Shown: positions 1-13,194 of the stretch, piece after piece
Position numbering within the stretch: position 1 is the stretch's first letter
Layout: each line of letters starts with the position of its first letter
NCBI RefSeq assembly: GCF_000003815.2
Contig: NC_049982.1
Location: 5,955,216 to 6,019,215, forward strand
DNA length: 64,000 nt
Direction: 5' to 3'
Source of the DNA: Branchiostoma floridae
Lineage: Eukaryota; Chordata; Leptocardii; Amphioxiformes; Branchiostomatidae
The notes under the pieces: generated by a model
Told to the model about the DNA's origin: nothing
What the model saw: only the letters and a program-made list of their open reading frames with translations
Databases searched by the model: none
Translations under genes and position numbers: made by a program

Positions 1-415
1 TGTACTGCGTCACAAGTGCATGGACACTGAAAAGGTTTTCTGGAAAAGAGTTGCATTTCCTTTCAAAACGGGACTTAAAGCCGGTGGCCCCATGTATGAC
101 GGATCTGATATAAGTCAAACCTCAGCACATAAAATATGGTCAATTTTACACACTTATTGAGAAGTGTAGGGGTGACCTGGCATGCATGGCTATGAAAAGC
201 AAGCATAGCAAAGCTGCATTGCACTATTGACTACAGTAACTGTAAAAGCATAATTATGCCTTGTCTCAAGCATACACGAGTTTGGCAGAAGAAGAAACAT
301 GATAACAGCAATCACATCATGCTCCACGTGTATTGCATTGTTGCAGTTCAGATAGGGTCAAAGTTATTAAAGGGCACTCAATTACTGCTATTAAAATCAT
401 TTTAAAACGCCATAC

Positions 416-2174
416 CTGTGATGTTGCTGTGTACTGAAACCTGCGCTTCCCCTGCTGCCCAGGAGTAGCAGTAGTCTGCCTGACGTGCGGAGTCAGACAG
501 CTGTACAGGCCTGACTTCACCAGGAGGGGGTTCAACATTTCCTCCACCTCAAGCTTATAAACCAGAGGGCTTACATGTTGCTTTGGTATAAATCTTACAT
601 AGACAACTGGAATTTTGAACTTTAAATGTTATGTAAATTATACACATCAACTGACACAGATACAATAGGATCATAAATGGAATAACACTTCAGCACATGT
701 AAGATTCAAGACGTATGTAATTATAGCATTATGCATTTAAAAAATACCGCATACATTTTGATTTAATTTAATTTGATTGATTTTATTTATTTGCACATAA
801 AAAAGGGCATGCATACAGTAAAGATAAATGATAGTTAAAAACCGTGCGGGAGAGAGGTAGAAGCCAAAAAAGGCTTTATCTAAAACAGCATCACAAGATC
901 ATTTCACAAAATATCTTTTGCACAATAATCAAATACAAGTAAATGGATCAAGCCACATTTATCACTAGATGTCATCACTTGAGCTATGTAACTCTGTAAT
1001 GAGTGCAGGTATACAGAAAAAAAGGATCTTAAGCCCTGCTTTAGTTCAGCTGTTGTTTTTTGTGTGCAAAATGCAGATTCGTCTTACATGGAATTGCATA
1101 AGAATAGCTTGAAGCACTGAGGGTTTCAGTTGCTAGTACAGTCAAACCTGTATTAGCGGCCACCTTTGCCTTTAAGCGGCCATTGTGGTCACTTTTTGTC
1201 AGCCGCTTGGATTTTTCCCATTGATCTATAGTATATAGCGGCCAGCTGCCCAAAGCCACACAATTTCCAGTCCTGTAGATACAGAAACAGCCTAGTGGTT
1301 GTATGTCACCCTGTGCTTGAGTTTGGACCGGATCATTTGGGTCACGTACCAAAACTTAAGAATATCCCTTACCTGAGCCATGGCGCTCTCCACAATGTCC
1401 ATGGCCTCCTGTGCAGGTGCCTCGGAGGGTGAGATGAAGTCACAGGGCAGCAGCAGCTCCCCCACAGCCACTGCTTTGATCAGCAGAGAGGTTGACTGGG
1501 AGGGCAGGAGCAGAAAGTGGGCTCTGGGAGAGAGGCGGGGAGATTTCTGCTGGTTCTGATTCTGGCCTGGGGAAGGATCTCTTGTGGCCAAGATTGCCAG
1601 GCCCTGTAGTGGGTGTACAGAGTTTAAGGGATTTCAGTTCACTTTACTCTAAATATGTCCAGCTTGTAAAGAGACATGTTTGCCCTGTATCTGTGTATGT
1701 AAGGAAAATACGTTTTCACTAATGTAATAAAGTTGTGTTTTGTTGCACTTAAAAAAAAGATGAAGTCACAGGGCAGCAGCAGCTCAGCCACAGCCACAGC
1801 CTTGATCAGCAGAGAGGTGGACTGGGAGGGGAGGAGCAGGAAGTGGGCTCTGGGGGAGGGACGGGGAGATTTCTGCTGGTTCTGACCTGGGGGAGGATCT
1901 CTTGTGGCCAAGATTGCCAGACCCTGTTGTGGGTGTACAGAGTTTAAGGGATTTCAGTTCACTTTACTCTATGTCCAGCTAGTAAAGTGACATGTTTTTC
2001 CTATGGGAAAATGCATTTTTACAATAATGTAAGGTTGAAAGTAATGCCTGGTACCCATGGACTTAACCCCCTTAGTGGAAAGTGCCCTCTGGCAGAACAT
2101 ACAGAAACTTCAGCCTTCAGTTCAAGCACATACACACAGTCACAAACACAAACACTCACACACACACACACACA

Positions 2175-2221
<47 letters not shown>

Positions 2222-2298
2222 AATCACTCACACACACACACATACACACTCACTCACTCACACACACACTCTCCAACACACATACACACAGTGATACA

Positions 2299-2341
<43 letters not shown>

Positions 2342-5300
2342 ACAAAGCAGTAATTTACACCATTAGCAGCGGAGTAAAAATAAAAGCCTATTAATTTAAA
2401 AGCTTTGTTTTCAATTGGAGGGCATATTCAGCACCAAGGACAGACTAAATTGACGCAGACTGGCACTAAATTAGGACATCCTGTAGGCATGGCAGTAAGC
2501 CCATCAACCTTTTCCTTCAGGTGTCAAAAATAAGGCAGTCAGGAAAAGCAAACTTTGTCACCTTATGGGAGAGCATATAGAAACTATAGTGTAAACACAT
2601 GCATACACACACATACTAACACACAGACACACATTCTCACAGGCATATAGATGTGCACACACAGACACACAGACATAATGCATTCACACACAGTGTTTGT
2701 GTGTATGCATGCATACACACATATATATGCACGCACACAAATTTTTCAATTGGAAGGCATATTCAGTACCAAGGACAAATAAAACTAAGAATATCCTGTA
2801 AGCATGGCAGTTTGCCCATTCCCTGACCTTTTCCTGCAGCATGTGGCAGAGAGCGTGGAAGTTTGTCTGGTTAGACTCCAGCTCTTCCCAGTCCAGCTTC
2901 CAGCAGGAGGTGGCTGTAACTACCAGCGGCTGTGAAATAGTAGAAAATCCAGGACCTGGTGCACATGTAAACTGGGTGGATCTTCTTGCACTACAAAATG
3001 AACGATTCCTATCAACAGTACAATAATTTATGATGATAGCCTTTCTTGTATATTCGTGCTCTATTGGACTTAGCACACTGGCATAAAAATTAAAAAATTA
3101 CAGCAAAGAACACTGGTGACATTGAGAGGACCCCTCATAGTTGTCTAAAACATGTCATGAGTTATGAAACTACCCTTACTTAAATGCACAGGTTTGGTTT
3201 CTTCATCTTGTAGTGATAATTTGAAAAGATAGCTTGAGATGAGTTTGTATAACATTTACATACATTGAAGGTATGGTCAATATGTGATGAAAACCTCCTA
3301 AGAGGTATGCCATCTTAAGGGCATAAGGAATTTGGAAAAAGTAACTGCTTCTTTATCCCATCAACACATAAAAAGCAAAGCTACCACAGAAGGAAGTTCT
3401 CTATTGTATTACAGTACAATGTAAGTCTAGTCTGACTTTAATAAGAAGGAAAATAACTTACCATCCCATAGACCTATAGTTGGGTGCAAATAGAAGAAGA
3501 CACAGTAGTTGATCATTAAAAGTTCTAGGAGTACTTTTTACTATGGATGATTATCAATGATGAATGATGGATGAATAACATCAAAGAAATTCACGGGCAA
3601 AAACACACACTGGAAAGTCAGCAAAGGTTGCTAGGACCCCTACTGACATTGAACCAAACTGCATGTCTCAGATATACATCATAGGAAGTACATCTGAGCT
3701 ACACCATAGCAGCTACTCAACCAACTGAATATGATTCTGCAACAGTCAGATATTTCAGGTAGCATTCCCTGTCACGTATCTTATCACTTGGATGTCTGAC
3801 CTTCATCAACACACATTCTGAGCTGTTAGCTGGCAAAATGCATATACCTTGCCGAAAAAGATTTCATGAGAAGAATTTTATTGCGCGGCAATTGAATCAT
3901 ACTATTCAAGTGCATTTTTATGTTCCCACTTGTAGACTGCAATATCAGCAATGTTGCCTGAGAGTCTGTGTAATGTACTTGCACATTTTCTAGTAAATAA
4001 AACCATACACAATGCAAAGCAACTATTACACATACTACAAAATAGATGTATAAAATAAAGCTTTGAACATCCTACTTACTAAAAGCAATAAGGGCTAGCT
4101 ATACACTACTAACAGATAGAAAAGCATTTCTCTCACCACAGATTCACAAATGTTGGCAGCGTTGACCAGTTTGACAGCAGTAAGTTTGTACACAGGTGCA
4201 GCTGAACCTGTGGTCCTGCTCTGGGCAGTAGAGGAGGGGCCCTTCATGTCTGGTGCCAAGGCCTTAGGGATGAAACAATTAGGGTGTGAGGCATTTGTGT
4301 TGTATGCATGCAATAGAAACATGGACTCTGAAAAAGTCAGATGAGATTCTCCAACAGTTAGACTTTGAATTGAGATGCCTAAGGACGATTCTCAGTATTA
4401 CATTCGGTGATCATATACCAAGTGATGAAATCTGAGCTAGACTTGGAATAGAACACTCCATGGTCGATGCCATCAGGTTTAGAAGACTAAGGTGTTTCTG
4501 ACATGTGGTATTATATATTAAGAGACCACCAAACACATTAGTCCATACAGCCAAGGCCACGGGTAGACCTCCAAGCGCTGGAAGGATCAAATTACAAAAG
4601 ACACCAGACTCAGTCTCAAGTGTGCTGAAACAATTTTTAAGGAACGTTTGGCTTGGAGAGTACTGACGGAGAGGAGCAAGGGGCCAATCCCTGGCCTAAG
4701 CACTTAGGCAGGTAGGCAGGCATGCAATTGGTGTTTCCCATCTTCGTTAATACACTCACACACAAATGATGTAAATGTTACTTTGTGTACAATGATAGAT
4801 GAATATGTTACATAGTAACTCAGTTGTAGATTGTTTTCACTACAAAATCCATGATCGCATTTCATCATCAGATTTTTATACAATCACCTTTTCTTACAGC
4901 TGTTTCCTTTAAAAGATTGCTATTTTATCTTCATTCATACTTAGTTAATGTTTGGAGGTAAACACTGTAATGTACAGATTTAAATTATACAAATGCAATA
5001 AATAATGAATTTCAGAAACCATCTAAGGTAATGTAATATTGACCATTGTCATGATTACCCCATATAATAACAGTTACTTTTTTCTTGTAGTTTACATTCA
5101 ATGTTATACCTATGTATACTTGTCTGCCCCTATCTGTTGACTCTCTAATATCAGAGTCAGTGTAATATATTGTCATATTTGAAATAAATAAATACATACA
5201 AAATTGAGCGGCTGCAGCAGGTGGGTGGGGTCCAGGATCCTCTCACTCAGGTCACACTTCAAGGTCAGGGCTCCAAGGCCTACAGGTGTTGTAAACAGTC

Positions 5301-8300
5301 ATTTCAGTACAGTTAAACTGTCTTTTGAAAATGACACTGCAGTGCTATAGCTACCTACAAATTCCTTAGCCCTGCCCATATCAGTCAAACATAGAAAATA
5401 GTACTGCATTAAGTATTAGCTGATATGGAATGCCTTATAGGTATATTATGTTTGTATAGGTTTAAGTTAACTGCTTATTTTGACCAACAGCCAACTATGA
5501 TCCTTTCTCACCAGTGGCAAAAGATAGTGGACACTACTGGTAATTCTGAAAATTCTGACAATCAGCTATCTAGTTGCTTGTCATGAGTAGCTTTTGCATC
5601 AATGTAAATCTTACTTATTATCTGGATGAAAAACGTCATCGACATACAAGTGTATGACTCGTATACTTTGAAAAAGTGTGTTTTCTCTGACTGACCTGCC
5701 ATACCTGGAAGTGTGATGTGGAGATGTTCCCTGTCTGTACCACTGTCCACCAGCCAGCCTTTCAAGAACTGATGCAGGCTCACTCCATCTGTACAATCAT
5801 TTAACATAGGCAACAAAATCATCATCTTTTCCTTGGTAAAATGAATCAAGTTAACATGTACTGTAGCACACTTAGCTGGAAACATAACTCAGACCCATCA
5901 AAAAACAAACCATACTCACAGTGTACATGTATTTGTGATTTAGTACACTCAAAGTTTGATTGCTCAAAACAAATCAATATTTCATACAAATTTTTATTTT
6001 CTACTTATTCCACAGTCAAAATGTGTTCAATCATTATATGTTCATGAGGTAGTCTACATGATTAGGATATTGGAGATCTATTTTACACAACCAGACTGTT
6101 TCTTACCTGCTCATCTTTTGATGTCACTTTCCTCAGAACTTCTAACTGGAGTTCTGCTTCTCACTGCTATATGTAGTCAATGTAGATGGCGCTTTTGTGA
6201 CAAGAACGCTATCCCAAACATTTTGAGGAAGATGTCTGACAGACATGGAAACGTCAGCAGGTAAGAAACAGTCTGGTTATGTAAAAGAAATCGCCAAGAT
6301 CCTAATTATAAGTTCACCCAACCTGATGAAGTTATTTCGGAAGTCTACATAATTATTCCTGAACTTGTAACAAACACCTAAAGCCCACCATTGTCTAGAT
6401 GCACCACATCCACCATTCCACAGTTTAGTCCACCTTCACCTGTGTATATTGCAGATACCACAACAAATCATTTGAAACATAAAAATCACAATGATTCATC
6501 CACATGGAATACACTTAATGAATATATGTAACACTACTGCACTTACTTTTTAAGACCCAAAATTTGAATGTGAGGTCAAACAAATGTTTTTCTCAGTATA
6601 TGCTGCTAGAAGAGTCTAACTTTCAGTAGCTGCAGTGCTACCAGGACTGTCATCTAACATGTAGAGGTCCGAGGCTCCCAGATCCTCCGGCTGGCTCATG
6701 CACACCACCTGTACCTTCTGCAAAGAGATACAAACTTTAAGGAACAAACTCAAAAAGAAATTGTGCATTTAGTAGCATTTAGAGTGCCATTGATTTCATG
6801 CTGCACATGTCAAGCAGAGGGTCCGAGAGGGTCCAATTATACATTGGACCCTCCCCAAATAATAATCAAATTGGAATGCAGTAGTATCCAGCATTTGATT
6901 ATACTGCTGCTGGCATCCCTGACCCAGGGGTGGGTAGCAGCTGGCTAATCTTCATAATCACGCTTCCAATTGGCTCCATCCAGAAGGTTCATGCTAGTTA
7001 GGCCGCACACATGGATACCCTTATTGATGTACTCCAACCAAGATATCCTATAGCTACATGTAGGTCTACCATGACCTCTGTTGCCTTACATCTGTTATTT
7101 CATGGTGGCATGGAAGATATTAGCCACTGGCTCGTTCAATGCGGTACAGTTTTCTAAGCCATTTTCAACCACTAGCTATTATAATAGCTTACCACTTTAC
7201 AGATAAACACAACAAAAGTACCTTGTAAGTTTTAACGGAGTAAGACTAATCCAACATACCTTCAATACATCCATGTCCAGAACAGAGCATGCCCTCTCCA
7301 CTTCCTTGTTCACAATGTTGCTGGGACGACAGGTTACCACCATCAACTCAAGCTGCATAAGTTGAAAGCAAAAGATACAAGGGATTGTCTATTCATACAG
7401 GGCAATTCTAAAAGTCTTAATCATTCCAAGTGCATAAATGTAATTGTAAAGATTTAAGATTATCTACTGTTACTTGTGCCCTAATATACAGAGTACTATC
7501 AGAGAATCACATCCTAACAACTGTTAAGAGTTAACATAGTAACTGATTTCCAAGGGAGCCCTAGCTTACATGTACAAAATTATTGTAGCATACTCAATAG
7601 TGACTGTCACAATGATATTCCACTGCAAGATATGAATAGACACAAATTAAATAACTACAAGGTGTGACTATCATATCTTTCCTCTGTTGTAACATGGTAC
7701 AAGATTTAAGTTAGAAATTTGAAGTTATTATTTAACCTGTTTGTACAGGTGTTGCTGCCTTTTGAACTGAGCCATGGCATCTTGTAGCCCCTGCCCCAGA
7801 CACCCAGCAGTCTTCCCTCCTACAAGCCCCTCCCTCTGGAAGCTCAGGAGCTCCTGAAGGGCTGTGTGTATCTTGGAGAGGTTTCCTCGCACAGCTTGCA
7901 ATGGAAGAAGTGCCTATCCAGGGAGCGATTATGAAAAAAAATAGGGTCTCATTGAGTGTGATTTGAATATCTCAGTACTTTGGTACAACACTATCAGGAA
8001 GGGATAATGCTCTAAGCTAAAAGTGGAAGAAATGCCTTCCAACTTGGTAATCCAGCACATGTTCTACCACCAATTGGCAGTCAGTAATTCTATGCTATCT
8101 TCCCAAATGGACTGTAAGGGCAACGATAGATATTCAAGCTAAGTTGGCCAACTTTGCATACTTTTTTTTAGAAAATTTAATTGCATTATAGTCTTTTGCA
8201 GTAATTGATCTAATAATCAACAGTCACTACACGAAAGCAAATCTTAGTAAGTGATCAAGCTCAAAAATTTGAATTTTATTAACCATTCATGGTGAAGTGG

Positions 8301-10577
8301 GATCTAAAGGTTTGTGTTTCAAAAGCAAGGCAGACTAAAGGAGTTCAAATTGCTTTCAGAACCATATCAGAGAATGGACAATAGAGTCACTAAGTTACTA
8401 ACTAAGTAAAGGTTTGTCACATTAAGAAGAACAGACAGCCAAGAAGGGTATAGAAAACTACTAGTAATACTTGTCTGCTCTTCTGAAGTACCATAAAAGT
8501 AAAAAAAAGTTAGACTCAAGGATGGATGAGATGAGATGCCTTTTCAAGGAGCACTGCCAGAGAATTCCTATAAGAATTCAAGAGAACCTGCCAAGTTTCT
8601 GAAGACTTGGGTACTCAGCTCATGTAAGTGGATCAAGAGCATTCATGACTGTAACAGGCTTCAATCTCTAAATACTATTACTGATACAGTAAAAGTAATG
8701 AGCATCAACAAGGCTTCTGAAAGAAGCAAGAATTGACTTTTGAAAAAAAATAGTGATATGACAATATAGAATACATAACATAATGCTTAGTTCATATTGT
8801 TACGCAGAAAGGTAATCCACTACAGCCCAGTTCCAAGAATTTCCAGCAATTAATAACAGTCTTTTGAAAAAAAATAGTGTCATGCCATGGACGTTATATA
8901 GAATATATAACATTCTTGGTAATGCTTAGTTCATATCGTTACGCAGAAAGGTAATCCACTACAGTACAGTTCCAAGAATTTCCAGCAATAACAGCCTTTT
9001 GAAAAAAAATAGTGTCATGCCATGGACGTTATATAGAATATATAACATTCTTGGTAATGCTTAGTTCATATCGTTAAGCAGAAAGGTAATCCACTACAGT
9101 ACAGTTCCAAGAATTTTCTAGCAATAACATCCACTGTACCAAAAAAACTTCCCTGAGAACTTGTACATCTAAAATCTGCTTCAGACCACTATATCAGACC
9201 AATGATGGTTTTTTATCTACATATTGTATCAGATACTATATCTGATACAATATGTAGATGAAAAAGCATTAGGCCATGATGATTTTTTTTCTTGATTTTT
9301 TTTATTATGATGCATCATTTTCTCTGAATTCATTCCACCCACTTGTTGTGTCAATTTCCTACAAAAGTTATGAGATCCAAGAAATTAAATATTAGCCTAA
9401 CATTGAGCATGCACACTGTCCAGGCTGGCAGCTGAATTCAGAGGAAGCTAGACTGATGTGCACCACAGAAAAAGGACTTTGCAATTATACTATTAGTCTA
9501 ATGAATTTATAGTCAGCTTATCCTGAATGCTGCAATTATAGTGACTTATGTGGCATAGACTGTCATTCAAGGAATATGCTGTGACTGTGTTAGATCTTGT
9601 ATATTGGGCTGATGTAACTTTGAAAGTTAGCAAGGACAAAGTCCATAAAACAAATTTCCAGAAAAAGTTTCAGACACAACAATTCTGGACTTTTAATGAA
9701 AATCAACTTATAGAGAGATAATAACGAGCAAAGGTCATCCTCCTACGCAGTGCGTCCAACAGTGCTAGCTAACCGCCTGTAACCGCCTGTTCTACAACAG
9801 GTGGTTAGCTAGCGCCGTTGGAGACACTGCATAGGAGGATTGCAAAGATCAGATGAGACCCAAATGACTTAACGCTCACCTCTGGATATGTTCCAATGGC
9901 AAACAGGCCAAAGAAGGGGACCCTGGGAGGTCCTGTGATGTTTGCTGCCAGAGCCAGGATGTCCTGGAGTGCCTGCTGTACCTGACAGCAGCTCTCACTG
10001 CCAAAGGGAGGACTGAAGTCAACCAGGACTACATGGGCTGGAGTATTGAATAAGGACATGTTGATTTGATGGATATTCTGTTCGTCGAATCCAAGAAAAC
10101 TAAAGTTTTTGACCATGCTGTTAATTGAACAAAGCAAATAATTCAATTTGGTAAAATGAGCACACACGTCTTAGATAGAAAAGAAATATTGGAAAACAAA
10201 TACTTGTGTTGTAGGATGCTAAGGTAAATTTCAACGTCAAATAAAAATATGTAATAAAAGAACAAAAAATGAAGTATCTATTGTTCAGCATACCATACAC
10301 AGTGTCTTAGTCTTTTGTTCAAACTTGCTGACCACATGGATATAATGAATGCAACTTTTTTTTTTTTTGGCCAAACTTTTGGATTGAAATGATGATTGAC
10401 CCTACAAGAAGGCAGGCAACTTTTGCCAGGCAAATTGCAAAGTAACATTATATCATTAAGTACAAAATAAGTCTTTAAAGGACAAGAGAGATGGTCTGTC
10501 ACCTGGCTGTCTTGCAAACTGGTTCCATGTCAACTGCTGCTTGTTCATGGTGGGGAATCTCTCTCTGTCCAACTCGT
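416..10577 (-). CDS. M1AP: M1AP-like (meiosis 1 associated protein), 3' end off the window
   Basis: Read on the minus strand as exons 10117-9880, 7913-7737, 7352-7260, 6717-6642, 5788-5705, 5279-5200, 4262-4137, 2929-2828, 1561-1373 and 547-416. All junctions are AG/GT and phase-compatible, giving about 432 codons from the ATG at 10116 (vertebrate M1AP is about 530 aa). An upstream exon 10577-10503 also has good splice sites. It can add an in-frame MEPVCKTAS ahead of that ATG, so the true start is unsettled. Similarity to vertebrate M1AP runs exon by exon in the same order: FLKGWLVDSGTD near residue 200, YKLTAVKLVNAANICES near 275, CWKLDWEELESNQ near 300, and LLLPSQSTSLLIKAVAVGE near 342-360. 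M1AP is a germline protein needed for meiotic recombination and spermatogenesis in mammals, working with the ZZS proteins (SHOC1, TEX11, SPO16). That role here is inferred from homology. The last exon(s) lie left of position 1. Two partial exon duplications mark its 3' half. Confidence 0.85.
1138..1350. mobile_element. Truncated copy of the 44-kb pogo/Tigger-like element
   Basis: It begins ACAGTCAAACCTGTATTAGC and continues with diverged similarity to 44019-44270, including shared stretches around GTAGATACAGAAACA. Only one end is present. It lies in the M1AP intron just downstream of the exon at 1561-1373. Confidence 0.65.
1433..2031. repeat. Tandem duplication containing an M1AP exon and a truncated pseudo-exon
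   Basis: Unit A (about 1433-1727) and unit B (about 1759-2031) are diverged direct copies. Each holds the same part of an M1AP exon plus its upstream intron, and unit A's exon (1561-1373) is complete. Unit B keeps the acceptor and the first half of the exon (encoding HFLLLPSQSTSLLIKAVAVA, about 1887-1761). It is cut off where it meets an A-tract and has no donor; reading on runs to a stop near 1639. It is therefore a pseudo-exon, probably skipped. Confidence 0.8.
2130..2340. repeat. (CA)n microsatellite
   Basis: Roughly 200 bp of CA dinucleotides with occasional CT or TA interruptions, inside an M1AP intron. Open frames here encode only Thr-His runs and are not genes. A weaker CA-rich patch follows at about 2600-2740. 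Confidence 0.97.
2404..2523. repeat. Partial duplicate of an M1AP exon end and its donor
   Basis: This stretch is a diverged direct copy of 2742-2840, which spans the last codons and donor of the M1AP exon at 2929-2828 plus the following intron. The copy retains a degraded exon end (LKEK) and a GT at the donor position, but no upstream exon body or acceptor. Confidence 0.65.
4325..4700 (+). pseudogene. Decayed non-LTR retrotransposon fragment (reverse transcriptase C-terminal region)
   Basis: Plus-strand translation, interrupted by stops, reads LRCLRTILSITFGDHIPSDE, then a degenerate RRLRCF motif and a GRPP segment. This order resembles the region after the reverse-transcriptase domain of LINE ORF2 proteins. 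It is in an M1AP intron, antisense to the gene, and is not functional. Confidence 0.6.
8737..9125. repeat. Three-copy tandem repeat, units of about 124-135 bp
   Basis: Copies begin at about 8737, 8861 and 8996, each with CTTTTGAAAAAAAATAGTG followed by a shared TAATGCTTAGTTCATAT block. The second and third are nearly identical; the first is more diverged. The array lies in an M1AP intron. Confidence 0.85.
9212..9266. repeat. Near-perfect intronic hairpin
   Basis: The arm ATCTACATATTGTATCAGAT is followed after about 6 bases by its exact reverse complement, and T- and A-rich flanks extend the stem. It may be a small foldback element or its scar. Length and intronic context alone do not support a gene call. 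Confidence 0.7.
9737..9840. mobile_element. Short foldback element beside an M1AP exon
   Basis: The ends CCTCCTACGCAGTG and CACTGCATAGGAGG are inverted, and the arms continue inward through GCTAGCTAACC and GGTTAGCTAGC around a small loop. It ends about 40 bp from the donor of the M1AP exon at 10117-9880. Confidence 0.7.
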
Positions 10578-13190
10578 CTGAAATATGACTTGCAAATATG
10601 TTTTTAAACATTGGTTTTAACATTGGTTTAGAGGGTCACATTGTAACCATCCCTGTAGCTTAGTAAGAATGATATATGTAGCATCTCAGTGCTTCTCAAA
10701 ATTCCATAATACATAGTAAATGACTGTTAACGGGAGGTGCCCCAACACGGTACGCTTTTTCTTGCGCTCAAACTCATGGCGCTCCATTGCTAGTTGCCTG
10801 AGAGTGGTCAAGTTTTGATGACTGAATTTTTTACTCATAGATTTGAACAACATACTTGAATAAGAAATGCATTCATGTGGTTCATGAACCTTTCGCGCTG
10901 CGTGTTACAAGCAGCAAACACTGAGAGACAATTTCGTGTATGTAACCTTCCAATTTTGTGCTACGCTGGACAGTGTGCCTAACTCGGTACGCTTTTTTTT
11001 TTATATTTTGCTCTCTTCAGAAGTAAGAGGTAAATCTAAGTACACAGAAAAAAATTAATAGTATGATATTTTAGCTTTCTTTTGACAGTAAAATCGTGAC
11101 TGTATATACTTCTTGTCTCACATGAGGAAGGCTGTACCTAGAACAATCAAGCTGATGTTTTACGGGCAATGGGCTGAATGCACTGATTGTGAATGCCCGA
11201 CTAAAAAAACTATTACGAAAAAACGACACCGCCAACATCAACAAAACTCTGTCTGATTATATGAAAATATCATCTACATCTCTCTGTCAAGTCTTATTTT
11301 CATAGACAGCACGAATTATTTGTTACAGTCAAATAAATCTTTGGAGCGTTCTCTAGTCTGCCACCTTCACGGCCACACTCCCTTGGGAGTACAATGGTGG
11401 TAATGTTTATGTCGCTTCCTTTTGGTTGCTTTTCTACTCAACAAACATTTGAAGACCCATATTCATAGTGTTTTATGGAGCTTTATTTATGTGTATCATG
11501 GCAGTTGTGTGACTGCTTGGATGAGTTCGTATAGTTAGCGACACGAGCCGCCAATACGCAGAGGCCGGTGACCGCAGTGATTCAGCACTGTCAACATTAC
11601 TGTTAGAATTCTGCTCTTAAAAAAACATGAAGTAAATATGTTAAAGTATACTTGGAATGCAAATTAAAGTTGTGTGCATGGACTTGGTTTATTTACCTTT
11701 GTAATCAGCATAGTCAGTGGCAACAAACACGGTGTACTTACGGATAATAAGATCAGCAAAAAATCCGTACCGTCTTACGACTGGAACCGTCTTAGGGCAG
11801 CCCCCGTTACATGTCTATTCTAGGGAATGGCTTTATTGCAGTGTTGAAATTGATGTTGACTAAAATTCGGAGCTGATTTTAAGCTTCTTGTCAATTGCAG
11901 CCAACGATGTCCCAAAACATGGCTTGTAACGGTAAATGAACACAAACAAACAACACCAAAACAATCATAAATGTACTCAAAATATATATTATCGTTGTGC
12001 GGTAACTTTGTGGACAAAAACCTTGGAATTTTACCTCAGAATCTCCACAACTCAAAATTATCGTCTGCAGACCGCCATGTTGTGTGGGACGTGAAGCATT
12101 GTGGGACATCACGCGTCAATGGCGCCAAATCAGTCGTGGAACTTGCCAACCCATCACCGGGGTAAGCTTACATTAAAAGTGGGAATGTTGGTGGATTCAG
12201 CGCGTCAAGTGACCACGGCACGAGTTTCAGAGGTCATTTGGTTGTGTAAACCTCTACTTGGCCGACAAAAGTTGGCAAACTAGATTTCATGCTTATAATT
12301 TGTTACATAATACCACCGGGAGGTTGAAACCTCTTTTCAAAAATTTGAAATCTTGACCCTCTAAAACGCCATTTCCTGCGTTTTGACGGCCAAATTTTGC
12401 TGCCAAACTAAGCTAAGTTTGATGGCAATTCTGTTAGAAAGACACATGGTTTTAGCGAGGGCGATGCCCCTAAAATATTTTCACGATTTCGAGTACGGAA
12501 GGTGCGAGCTGTCGCAAGGTTGGTATGGGGGCATTTTGAAATCTGCACCCTCTGAAAGGCCATTTTCTGTATTTTTCTGAAAAGCACCCTCTGAAAGGCC
12601 ATTTTCTGCCGCCCACACTGAGTCCGTTTAAGTTTAAATGTATGGCGACACGTGCCCTGGTGGGTGTAACGTTAGAATATATAACCTGGAATGCTAAAAT
12701 AATACATTCTTTAAACAGATTCTAACATAATATCAGTACGCTGACTACTATGTGATAAACCAATATAAATATGTACTTAATAGTTCCTTCTTATAAACAC
12801 ATGCATGAAAACATATCTAAATTCTACATACTAATGGTGCTAACGTTACATGATGTGCTCAAACACTTATGCAGGCGCCATCAAACCTGACAGGTCAGGA
12901 CCGATTATACCGATATCTTGGCCTAACAAGTCAATCCGTCCCTGTCACCAATAGACACGTGCTGGTGGCCTGATAGCACAATCAATGTGCGGCAGCCGGC
13001 AAACCACGTGCAGAATGAACTTCTATGACATTTCTGCACATCAGTAACCAGCGGTGTGACTTACTGGATCAAACTCTAGATCTAAGCAATTCGTATCGTG
13101 CCCAGGTGAACAGCCTTACTGTCTGACTTCATTCTTCTTCTCCGCGTGTCATCACTTCACTCGCTCTTCCGCTCCAGTTCTCTACGCACG
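10578..13190. other. Gene-free stretch upstream of M1AP
   Basis: The exon at 10577-10503 has an acceptor, so an untranslated first exon and a promoter should lie in this direction. I cannot place them. Contents seen are the 10.7-11.8 kb element and a small direct repeat CCCTCTGAAAGGCCATTTTC at about 12549 and 12587. Short open frames here show no family resemblance. Confidence 0.5.
10730..11811. mobile_element. Putative non-autonomous DNA transposon, about 1.1 kb
   Basis: The left end is TAACGGGAGGTGCCCCAACA. The reverse complement of the right end is TAACGGGGGCTGCCCTAAGA, an imperfect inverted pair. ACTCGGTACGCTTTTT recurs inside at about 10981. No transposase-like frame is visible. The element type is not assigned because the target duplication is ambiguous. 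Confidence 0.5.
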
Positions 13191-13194
13191 CCCT

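Noticed and set aside
1730-1758. Plus-strand AATAAA followed by an A-run, suggesting a processed retrocopy end
   Set aside because: The same block occurs in unit B without the A-run, and M1AP is on the minus strand; simple tandem duplication explains it better.
1987-2353. Open frames through the CA repeat (Thr-His or Cys-Val runs)
   Set aside because: They are translations of a microsatellite in several frames on both strands.
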